A program made the position numbers and the translations under genes. Below are positions 56,293 through 64,000 of a stretch of 64,000 nt of DNA, one piece after another. The notes below the pieces were generated by a model. That model had not been told where the DNA came from and did not search any database. It saw nothing but the letters and a program-made list of their open reading frames with translations. The DNA is from Lachancea thermotolerans CBS 6340 (Eukaryota; Ascomycota; Saccharomycetes; Saccharomycetales; Saccharomycetaceae). The stretch spans positions 186,001 through 250,000 of the forward strand of contig NC_013078.1 of NCBI RefSeq assembly GCF_000142805.1, in the 5' to 3' direction. Numbering within the stretch: the first letter of the stretch is position 1; each line of letters starts with the position of its first letter.

Positions 56293-57024
56293 CTACAAGT
56301 TCTCGTAGTCTTCAGGGTAAAAAATGAGACGTTCAGCACCATCCTTTGTCAAAACAACCATTCTAATTACGCCACCTGACGAGCCGTCCCATTTGATAGC
56401 TTGCGACAGAGAATTCTTCATGAAAGACACAGTTTCGTCCTTCGACATATTCTCTTTATAATTCTTGTCACAATAACCGTAGATGAATGTAGAACCAGAC
56501 CCAGCAATGGCATATTTTTGTTTATGGACAGATCCCCCGAGCGGTATGCTGTAAACTTCACCTTTGTTTTTCTCGTCATAGCCTGCGACAATAATGCCCG
56601 CTGTCAGGTTATCTTTGTTCTCATAACATAGTGTTTTGAAAATAGAAGCAGCAGTTTTTGTGGATGGTTCACCAAATTGAGCAGTATAGAGCTCGAGGTA
56701 ATGTTGTACAATGTCTGCGACTGCTTGAGTATCTGCTGCAGATCCGGATCTGCAGCACCACACTTTTTCATGTACCCTCGTAAGCTTGTCGGTGACCCGA
56801 TTGGCAATATACGCACCAGTAGTAGTTCTCGAGTCTGCGCCGAGAATCACGCCATCCCTGAAAGTAACGGCCATTCTAAAGGATGTGTGTTAGTATACGC
56901 TTATCGCCAGTATGATCTTCTCTATCGAAAGGTAGAAGGAGTGCAATTTTTGTACATACATAGAGGTGCCCAAACTGACTTCGCCTTTTTTCAAATGGTT
57001 GATATCAACTTGAATGCCGTTCAT
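56293..57024 (-). CDS. PRE3: Proteasome beta1 subunit, two exons
   Basis: The coding sequence joins exon 1 (57024-56960, 65 bases) and exon 2 (56875-56293), giving 215 residues, the same as S. cerevisiae Pre3. Joining gives MNGIQVDINHLKKGEV then SLGTSIMAV. The propeptide should be cut before Thr20, the catalytic N-terminal threonine, which lies in exon 1. The beta1 subunit has the caspase-like (post-acidic) activity of the 20S proteasome. Exon 2 alone starts with MAVTF and would look like a complete gene but lacks the active site. In S. cerevisiae the gene (YJL001W, left of CEN10) also has an intron. Confidence 0.98.
56876..56959 (-). other. PRE3: Spliceosomal intron of PRE3
   Basis: The intron is 84 bases. 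On the minus strand it has donor GTATGT (56959-56954), branch site TACTAAC (56895-56889) and acceptor TTTAG ending at 56876. It splits codon 22 (AT|A). Donor and branch site match the yeast consensus. Confidence 0.97.
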
Positions 57025-57193
57025 GATTGAATGCCTTGTTAGGTTGCTGGCTCTTCGCGGCACAGATGTTGATGATATGTGAAGGCTCTTTTGCCACCTT
57101 TAATTCTGGAATTACATATCTCGTCCGGTTAACAGTCTCGTGACCTCAGTTCAAACTTTGGAAACTTTCCCATTACTATAGGCATATATAAGA

Positions 57194-60085
57194 TTATCTA
57201 ATGCTTGGGGAACTGTCGACCTCGTCAGGACGGCTGCTCAAAAAGGAAGGGTCGACAACTAGTCTCGGGGGTCTCTCTGGTGATGCTTCCATACTGAACT
57301 TTGTCTCAGGAATGGTTTTGAAGCTAATTTTTGTATGCCGAGATGCAAGTTTCTTATTGATCTTTCCGAGGTCCAGCTTTGGAGGAGGAGAGGGCTCGGA
57401 ACTTTCTCTATCTCCAATTTCAAGGCGTTTTTTTGTGATGGTGTCTAAATTATCTGAAAACTTGATGGGGCTCGGAATTGCTTTTCTAGCGCGCCGATAG
57501 TGATTCCTCATCGCTTCCATGCGATTTTGCTTCATTCTCTCTGAACCCGGTATAGTTATATTTCCGCTCTTCTTTATTCGGGTTGGAGTCACTAGAGATT
57601 GGTCTTCAACTTTATCACCGCCTTCATATAGTTCATGGCGTAATTTTGTTGCAGAACTTGTGTTCACTGTTTCGGCTTTTTCTTTCCATAGCAGCATAAT
57701 TGCCCTCAGACTGGCCCTGTTCCACCGGTTTCGGAATATTTCAACAGTTTCGATATTTCGGGTACATTTTAGCTGTTTCATTGTCCACATATTCATACAT
57801 TTGACAAGAGCGGTAAGGTCTTTCTCCGCTCTGATTCTTTCGAGATATTCACTCATTTGCTTGAGCTCTGCGTAGCTCTGTTTGAAAATATTGAAATGGT
57901 TCAAAAGCACAGATTGGAGGTTCAGTTCTTCGGAAACGGAGTTCCATTGTTCATACGTACGCATTTTATCGAGAGCTTTGCGGAACATCATGCCTACTAA
58001 ACTTTCATATCTCAGGCGATCCGCAGCTTCTTCACACTCTGTCCTCAAATACCGAGTCCTTGTTCTCCACACTTTTAGGTATCGCACAATAAGGACCTGG
58101 CCTGTCAAAGATGAGTATTGGTCCAGAAGTATCTCATGCTTCAGCCTCATCTGAACCTTCAAACTAGCCAGCCATAAAGTCATATATCTCCGTTTACACT
58201 CAGCATCTGACTCAGTTCGGTATTTTCTCGCAACTGCATCTAGCTTTTTCACGCGCTGAGCAACAAGCCTCATTTTAGTGATCACCCTGGTTTTCGCAAA
58301 GAGGAAAGCTTTGGATCTGAGAGTTTCGTAGTTTTCCTTCTTTTTGGCCCAGCGGAAGAAATACTGTTTCACTACTAGGGAGTTGTGACATTTTATTGTG
58401 ATACTCGTCAGGTCGTTAAAGTTTGCGTATTTCCGTTTCCATTCATGCCGCCAGAACAGCCTTAAAAAATTTGATTCATACGCTTTAAGCTGCAGGTTCA
58501 GCTCTGTAGCTCTTTGCCAACGCTCAAAAATAAGTCGAGTAGAACTTTCACGCTTTCGCCTCTCATTCCTGGAGTACGCACATTTTAGCTGAAAAAGTTC
58601 GAAATACTTTTGACTCATAGCTCTTTGATAATGATCGTTTGCCTTCTTTTTTACCATAACACGGTTCCGCCATAGCGTGCAGTACTTACAACAGAGTAAA
58701 GCATCTTGTCTGAGAGTGTGCTCGCTAAAGAGCTGTCTCTCATTCAATCTCTTACGCCAGACGTCACAAAAGAAATATTTTAGAAGGGTGAAGTGGATCG
58801 ACTCTTTGGCAGCTGCCTCTCTTTCTTTCCATGTGAATGCAGATTTCAGCACTTTTAGTGCCATTTTCCGCTGAAAAATGAGTTCAAGAATTTCAAGGTG
58901 TTTTGTTTTTTCTACCCTTTGAATCAAACGTTCCTTCCAGAGGATTAATATAGGGCTCAAAACTAGGCTCTTCTCAAGAATACGAGCTTTATCACTTAGG
59001 GAATCTAAGTTTCGATACTTCTGTCGAAATTTCCTGAAAAAGAGGCCCTCGGTAGGAGCACTTAGCTGTCGTCTAGTCTCCTTTAGACGAGCAGCTAGCC
59101 TCCATGTCGTAAAAAAACGGCCCAAGCAGCTTTTCGAGTGCGCTCGAAGTGCAAGTTCACGAGATCTTATTTGCAAAGTATAGGCCTTTTGAATAGTCTT
59201 GAATTCTTTTTGAATTAAAAAAGCATCGGCTAACTCTTGCTTAATTTTTTGCTCATCCATACGCTTCATCCACTTATCTGTAGCATTGGAAAGGCTCTTG
59301 AAATTATAAAAACTATCGGCCTCTCCTTTAAGATCTTCAGACCTGAAGCGATAGGTGTTCTCCCATCTTTGCAAATGTTTTTGCTTGATATACGAGTTCC
59401 ATATATCAGTGAGTTGCCTCAAGTTCAATTCAAGCTCAGTTTGCAATTTCCATCTTGTAAAATTAATCTTTAATGAATGTCTCTTGCTTTTAAACTCGAA
59501 CAGGGCGAGTGCAATGTAGATGTTCTTGGGGTTCATCATAAATGTATCCAACAATGCAACAAAACTTGGTGTGATTTCCCAACCTTTTTCCAGCTCGTTC
59601 TGCAACTCCAACAAAGATTCGTTTTCCAATGGGTTCAACCCTTCTTCAACAAGTAACTCGACAAATCTCTTTAAAATCATCAGGAAATCTAAAGAGAAAC
59701 CATTTCTCAAAAGGAAAACCTGCGTTTTGTTGAACAACAATAGGATTAAAGCATCATCACATTTAGCGCGGTTTTTGGAGGTGAAATTAGGGTCGAACTC
59801 CCCGAATATCTGCGAAAGGTCACCCAAGTAACCCGTTTCCTTAGCTGGATGAAATGGTAAGTGATAGAGCGGCTCTTCAGGCTCGTCTGGTGGGTTCAGG
59901 TGGTTATTTTCGGGCAAAAACTGCGAACTAGAAGCCTTTGCTTCTTTCAGAAGGTCATGGATGTCCTTTTTGAGCAAAGAGCCAGTAGAGTACATAGAGT
60001 CACCATGTATCAGTGCTGAGGTTAGCTGGTCATCTTGAGCAGTAAAACGAGTCGACAGTGACGCCTTTGTACCCAGCCTGCTCAT
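57194..60085 (-). CDS. SFI1: Sfi1, centrin-binding spindle-pole half-bridge protein
   Basis: The 963-residue protein is a long helix of repeats of about 30-36 residues with the Trp-centred motif (WKxR or WRxR), running from about residue 220 to 820, with N- and C-terminal regions outside. S. cerevisiae Sfi1 (YLL003W, 946 aa) binds Cdc31 at each repeat and spans the half-bridge of the spindle pole body, needed for its duplication. The C-terminus has Ser/Pro sites (SPSPIK, SPPPKL-type) suitable for Cdk1 control. The open frame begins two codons earlier at a TTG; ATG is at 60085. It is divergent from OST1. Confidence 0.94.
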   Translation of the reverse strand: MSRLGTKASLSTRFTAQDDQLTSALIHGDSMYSTGSLLKKDIHDLLKEAKASSSQFLPENNHLNPPDEPEEPLYHLPFHPAKETGYLGDLSQIFGEFDPNFTSKNRAKCDDALILLLFNKTQVFLLRNGFSLDFLMILKRFVELLVEEGLNPLENESLLELQNELEKGWEITPSFVALLDTFMMNPKNIYIALALFEFKSKRHSLKINFTRWKLQTELELNLRQLTDIWNSYIKQKHLQRWENTYRFRSEDLKGEADSFYNFKSLSNATDKWMKRMDEQKIKQELADAFLIQKEFKTIQKAYTLQIRSRELALRAHSKSCLGRFFTTWRLAARLKETRRQLSAPTEGLFFRKFRQKYRNLDSLSDKARILEKSLVLSPILILWKERLIQRVEKTKHLEILELIFQRKMALKVLKSAFTWKEREAAAKESIHFTLLKYFFCDVWRKRLNERQLFSEHTLRQDALLCCKYCTLWRNRVMVKKKANDHYQRAMSQKYFELFQLKCAYSRNERRKRESSTRLIFERWQRATELNLQLKAYESNFLRLFWRHEWKRKYANFNDLTSITIKCHNSLVVKQYFFRWAKKKENYETLRSKAFLFAKTRVITKMRLVAQRVKKLDAVARKYRTESDAECKRRYMTLWLASLKVQMRLKHEILLDQYSSLTGQVLIVRYLKVWRTRTRYLRTECEEAADRLRYESLVGMMFRKALDKMRTYEQWNSVSEELNLQSVLLNHFNIFKQSYAELKQMSEYLERIRAEKDLTALVKCMNMWTMKQLKCTRNIETVEIFRNRWNRASLRAIMLLWKEKAETVNTSSATKLRHELYEGGDKVEDQSLVTPTRIKKSGNITIPGSERMKQNRMEAMRNHYRRARKAIPSPIKFSDNLDTITKKRLEIGDRESSEPSPPPKLDLGKINKKLASRHTKISFKTIPETKFSMEASPERPPRLVVDPSFLSSRPDEVDSSPSIR

Positions 60086-60187
60086 TTGCAAGACTTAGTA
60101 TTGTAAACAATTTGAGTGGATGTTCGTTGAAATTGACTTTTTTGACCAAGTTTATAGTTGAAAACACGATAATTGTCTGTCCTAAAA

Positions 60188-61645
60188 ATGTATTACAAGT
60201 GTTCATCGTTGCTTAAAACAGTAGGAGAGATGTTGTCTGCAACTCGCTTAGCAGCGATCTTTTTACTCTTCCTGAATTTTGTCGTGGGCGACCTGGATGC
60301 AGGAATTATCCCCAAGTTATGGGAGAATCTTGAACTCCACAGAACGATTGATGTGAGCAGATCGTACACTCAAGAACTGGTTGACATTCGAATCAAAAAC
60401 ATTCACGATGAACCAGTTCGTCAATATTACTTCGTGCTTCCAGAAGAAGTCTTTGATGCAATTTCTCTTTTCTCTTCAACGCTAAAAGGAGTTGACGCCT
60501 ATATTGAGAGTGCTATTATGCCAGAACAAAATTTTGTCGCCAATGGGCGGACTATCAAAGTAGGGGTTATCGGCTTGCCATCGCCAATTGAACCAGGGCA
60601 CGAAACTAGCATTTTATTGAACTTGGTGTACAACTCCAGGTATCAGCCCTACCCTGGCCATGTGGACTTAGGTGAGGAGCAGAAGTTGCTTTTACGCACC
60701 AACAGATTCCCTATCTCAGCTTATAACACACAAAAGTACACGCTAGAGTTTCAGGGCTCCTCTTCATTTGAAGAGCTTCAATCCTTCAATGGCGAAGAAC
60801 ATGCTGGAATGGTTGCAAACGGCAAAATGGTCGTCGGGCCCTTCGATTCGATTATGCCTTATGAAGACTTCTCGCCTATCGAAGTGGTTTTTGAGCATAA
60901 CACTCCGCTTCCTAGGGTCTCTCATTTAAAAAGAGATATATGGGTGTCGCACTGGGCCTCCTCTCTGCAATTTGAAGAATATTACGAACTAATTAATGAC
61001 GCCGCGTCTCTAAAATCTGGCTTCTCTAGAGCTGACTACATGAAAGGCCAACATGCTTTAAAGAAGGGAGGACATTTGACTGCGCTTGAGATGATTTTGC
61101 CTGACAGCTCTGAAGCTCATTACTGCACCGATCTGGTGGGCGCTGTGTCGACTTTCAAAGTTCTAAAGGATCACTTTTTTTTGAAGCCCAGATACCCTCT
61201 TTTCGGAAACTGGAAATACAACTTCACAGTCGGATGGACGAATCAGCTTTCGCAGTTCCTCCACTCACAAGAAGACGGATCTGACACTTATATCCTTTCC
61301 TTCCCTATATTGAATGGGCCTGCTGATACCGTGTATGACAGCGTCTCATTATCCATCTATCTTCCCGAAGGTGCTGAAGTGCTAGACGTTTGGTGTCCAC
61401 TCCCCGTCCAAAAAACTGAGGTCACCACTGAAAAGTCATATTTTGATCTCAATCAAGGACACACGAAGGTAAACATTGAATTAAAAAATTTAATTGACAG
61501 GATTGCAGGAAGTGAAGCTTTTGTGAGGTACAAAGTTACAAGTACAACTTTTTACAAGAAACCCTTCTCGATAGCGGTCTCCGTCTTTACTGCTTTAATG
61601 GCCTACTTTTTCTTGAAGCATATTTCGTTGATGATAGATAGTTAA
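60188..61645 (+). CDS. OST1: Ost1, ribophorin-I subunit of oligosaccharyltransferase
   Basis: The protein of 485 residues (from this ATG) has a hydrophobic signal sequence ([17 protein letters not shown]) and a lumenal ribophorin I domain, with conserved [22 protein letters not shown]-type block split as [10 protein letters not shown] and QFEEYYEL, and one C-terminal membrane segment ([15 protein letters not shown]). S. cerevisiae Ost1 has 476 residues. It is a subunit of the ER complex that transfers N-glycans. A second in-frame ATG at 60230 would give 471 residues and a more compact signal peptide. The frame is open back to a TTG at 60173. The gene is YJL002C, next to PRE3 in S. cerevisiae, with SFI1 intervening here. 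Confidence 0.95.
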   Translation: [485 protein letters not shown]

Positions 61646-61738
61646 GCACCATGATTGCTTGCGTGCATGAAAAAAGCGCTCTCAGCGGCATGAGCCAAGT
61701 GCCCAATTGCCACGGTAGGGCATTGTATTTAGCCTTTT

Positions 61739-63631
61739 TTAAAGCCCCCTCCATATACATTTTTCAACGACTTCGTAAGATTTGTTGCTTTGGGTTTTTA
61801 ATAGACCCATGTGCTGAAATTCGGATATCGACTGCACGAACCAGACCAACATCATCTTGTCCAACAAATTGTCGAGGCCTTTTTCTTTTAGCAAGATCGA
61901 TAACTTCTCCCTATCCTCATGACGCAGGTCGGATTCCTTGTTTTCCACGCTGTAATTTACAAAGTTCGCTATTTCGGATCTGGGTAGGGTTTCCTTGAAA
62001 GCCAAGAAAAAATCATAGAGGTTTATGATCGAACTAGCTTCTCTGTAGAGACTGAATAATTGGCAAAGTGGTAGATCTACGCTACTATTGAACTCGGCCT
62101 CAAAAGGATCTTTTATCCCCGGGAGCCTTTTCGCTGGCGGCAGCATTCTATCGGAATTGATTAGGTTGTTTTCCAGGTTTGTTCTAAGAAATGGAAATAG
62201 GGATTGAGAAAAAAGTTCTTTGCTGTTGTCCAGTGTGAAAAGTTCCTGAAATATTATGTCCACAGGCTCGAACTTCAAAATATCCTCGAACTGTTGACAT
62301 TCAGGCCATCTCTGTAAAAATTCATGTAACTTCCCAGTAAGCATATGATAGTAAAGATCTATCAGGTTGTAGTTGAAGACTCCTAGTTGGTTCTCGAGAA
62401 CATCGACAACCAACTTCAAATGGTCATTGATGGGATTTTCTCGTACAAGAAACTCGGTAAAAAACTCCTCCAGAGTTGAGTTTTTGTTATCTAGTAATGC
62501 CATTATCTCCTCAGAGGGTGCATGCGCGTGTACCATACCTTCAACAAAAGTCATGAATGTAGGACATTTCAGGAGCGGAGGTAAGTAGTTTTCGTCAAAG
62601 TTCACAACATTCGTTGGATCAATGAAAACAGAAAACGGATTTTGGAAGAAATAAGACATAAGAGAATAGTCCAGGATTTTTATTAGCAGCTGGAGATTAT
62701 GTGTAGCATTGTTGGACATTTTATCGAGAATAAACTTGATGAACTCCGCGGATAAGTTTAGCTTCCCATCAACAGTGTTCAGAAAGCTCTGAAAGGTCTG
62801 GTTTGCATATTTGTGGCCCTTGTTATGAGAGAGGTCAATGACTGTGAAGTCTTTTTTCAAGAGACGAATGGTTGATTGCCGCAAATTTTTTTGAATGTTC
62901 GATAGATTTGTGTTTATGTTCAGAACAAGGCATATTTCAACATCTTTGTAATTCAAAGCAGACTTTAGTAGGATTATGAAATCATCAAGAACTTGGGAAT
63001 TGAATGAATCAACATCTTTGAAGTTAAATATAAGTTTCAGCCTCTTGCCAAAAAGCTTCCGAAAATTTTGAACGAGGGAGAGATCATATGAGATTCCGAG
63101 TGGGGATGTTCGTGGCAGCTCACCCATATCTCCTTCAGGGGCAAAGCTTTCTTTCTCATCAGTTTTAACTCGCAGGGGGGCTTCCGTTGCGCTCAGGAGC
63201 TTAAACATTGACCTTCTCAACATCATCCTAACGTTAGGGGACTCTTTTGGAGTTAGGTCTATGATGGCCTGCATCGTTTTAGAATTTTGCTCATGCAGTT
63301 CTATTGTTGTTGTACTATCCGAGCCAAGTAGAAAGAGGCAGTTGAATGAGGGTGACGTTCGTTTGCTTGTGTCCTTGGAAAGCACGCTTGAAATCTCTCG
63401 GTACATGTCTATACTGACTCTGTGAACAATTTCTTCAACCTGCGCATGGAACTGGGAATGAAGCTGATGATAAAGAACCCATCGCTTGTTAACCATCTGC
63501 ATGGATTCTTTGCCTGCCAGCAATTTCACGAAAGGATCAATCCCTTTCTCACATGATATTCTCCTTCTTTTGACTTTAGGGCATACTGTGTAGTGTGTCT
63601 TTTGAGCTTCCGCAAACTCGTTGAGGCTCAT
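61739..63631 (-). CDS. ORC3: Orc3, origin recognition complex subunit
   Basis: The 630-residue protein is an Orc3-type subunit: an N-terminal AAA-like, ATP-independent domain (about 60-330, without a Walker A motif) and helical insertion and winged-helix regions to the C-terminus. S. cerevisiae Orc3 (YLL004W) has 616 residues and is essential for binding replication origins. Synteny fits, as it follows SFI1 (YLL003W) in S. cerevisiae. It is convergent with OST1. The start at 63631 is the first ATG. Confidence 0.9.
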   Translation of the reverse strand: MSLNEFAEAQKTHYTVCPKVKRRRISCEKGIDPFVKLLAGKESMQMVNKRWVLYHQLHSQFHAQVEEIVHRVSIDMYREISSVLSKDTSKRTSPSFNCLFLLGSDSTTTIELHEQNSKTMQAIIDLTPKESPNVRMMLRRSMFKLLSATEAPLRVKTDEKESFAPEGDMGELPRTSPLGISYDLSLVQNFRKLFGKRLKLIFNFKDVDSFNSQVLDDFIILLKSALNYKDVEICLVLNINTNLSNIQKNLRQSTIRLLKKDFTVIDLSHNKGHKYANQTFQSFLNTVDGKLNLSAEFIKFILDKMSNNATHNLQLLIKILDYSLMSYFFQNPFSVFIDPTNVVNFDENYLPPLLKCPTFMTFVEGMVHAHAPSEEIMALLDNKNSTLEEFFTEFLVRENPINDHLKLVVDVLENQLGVFNYNLIDLYYHMLTGKLHEFLQRWPECQQFEDILKFEPVDIIFQELFTLDNSKELFSQSLFPFLRTNLENNLINSDRMLPPAKRLPGIKDPFEAEFNSSVDLPLCQLFSLYREASSIINLYDFFLAFKETLPRSEIANFVNYSVENKESDLRHEDREKLSILLKEKGLDNLLDKMMLVWFVQSISEFQHMGLLKTQSNKSYEVVEKCIWRGL

Positions 63632-63632
63632 T

Positions 63633-63851
63633 ATGCCGTATCCTCTGCTGTCATTATTAAGGCTTCATCATCTCCAGCAGCTTTTGACAATAATTATATT
63701 GTCATCAGCCAAACTTGACATGAGATTTTGGTCGGGTAACAGCCTCATTGATATGGTGGCTACAAGAGACAGAGTTGATCAAGCCCAAGAAAGTATCCTT
63801 GAGAAGAAGCGACGGTTGCAAGAGAGATTTTGGTGTGGAAGTTCTTTCTAG
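63633..63851 (+). CDS. Small ORF of 72 codons, doubtful
   Basis: The frame begins with an ATG one base from the ORC3 start codon, on the other strand, and ends at 63851. It reads MPYPLLSLLRLHH at the start and a charged helix with EKKRRLQERF towards the end. I see no family. The lack of any promoter space relative to ORC3 argues against it. It could be chance or an unusual short gene. Confidence 0.2.
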   Translation: MPYPLLSLLRLHHLQQLLTIIILSSAKLDMRFWSGNSLIDMVATRDRVDQAQESILEKKRRLQERFWCGSSF

Positions 63852-63934
63852 CATTTAAAGTGAATGCTCAACTTAAGGCCTTGTCTTTCTTGGAGTTAAT
63901 TTGATTGACTGCCCACCGTCCCTCGTATCCAAAA

Positions 63935-64000
63935 ATGCGCGATTTATATCTCAACAGCGCAGAGCGTATCTTTACTGAGAACCAGAAGACTAGAACGAAA
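63935..64000 (+). CDS. Open frame running off the right edge
   Basis: An ATG at 63935 opens a frame of 22 codons (MRDLYLNSAERIF first) that stays open to the end of the window. In S. cerevisiae the gene divergent from ORC3 is SPO75 (YLL005C), but I cannot match so short a fragment. Context AAAAATG is good for initiation. Could be the first exon of a real gene or nothing. Confidence 0.3.
   Translation, partial: MRDLYLNSAERIFTENQKTRTK

Overview
This window is a budding-yeast chromosome segment. Compact, mostly intronless genes, the two spliced introns (GTATGT ... TACTAA(T/C) ... TAG), a point centromere and the near-identity of many proteins to Saccharomyces cerevisiae place it in Saccharomycetaceae. 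The gene order places it before the whole-genome duplication: genes that in S. cerevisiae are split between the centromere regions of chromosomes X and XII are interleaved here on one chromosome. A Lachancea species is my best guess. All gene names are ortholog calls made from remembered protein sequences and synteny, not from a search.

Layout. 0.1-16.3 kb: BBC1, PUS6, a PET130-like gene, LSO2, PSD2, POL31 (with an intron), MSM1, YIP1, RBG2; this is essentially the YGR169C-YGR173W block plus chromosome X genes. 16.5-23.1 kb: tRNA-Ser(AGA), the thiamine gene THI5, then TEN1, RLP24, PAM18, NSE1, SSK1 (the YLR010C-YLR006C block); TEN1 through NSE1 form a GC-rich island. 23.2-35.0 kb: APL1, CMS1, THI73, a GH92 mannosidase not known from S. 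cerevisiae, SSL1, and the polyamine transporter HOL1. 35.0-37.1 kb: the largest gene-poor stretch, with tRNA-Lys(CTT) and a hairpin followed by a T-run. 37.1-49.2 kb: alpha-agglutinin SAG1 with an 11-unit tandem repeat, an MRX12-like gene, an unrecognised ORF, NOC3, MPP10, AVT1, SGN1. 49.5-54.7 kb: a fasciclin-domain gene (YLR001C ortholog), the centromere (CDEIII, CDEII and CDEI at about 52.18-52.31 kb), DNM1. 54.9-64 kb: RTT109, PRE3 (with an intron), SFI1, OST1, ORC3, and an open frame that runs off the right edge.

The genes are housekeeping and do not form one pathway. Functional groups are ribosome biogenesis (RLP24, CMS1, NOC3, MPP10), which share PAC/RRPE promoter motifs; thiamine (THI5, THI73); genome maintenance (POL31, NSE1, SSL1, RTT109, ORC3, TEN1, SFI1 and the centromere); and membrane or organelle work (PSD2, YIP1, APL1, AVT1, DNM1, PAM18, OST1). 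I saw no transposon, LTR, virus-like element or CRISPR array. The best candidates for something undescribed are the centromere with its inverted CDEI octamer, the POL31 micro-exon, the GH92 gene, the divergent GC-rich TEN1 with a uORF ending just before its start, the unrecognised ORF sharing the NOC3 promoter, and the hairpin plus T-run upstream of tRNA-Lys.
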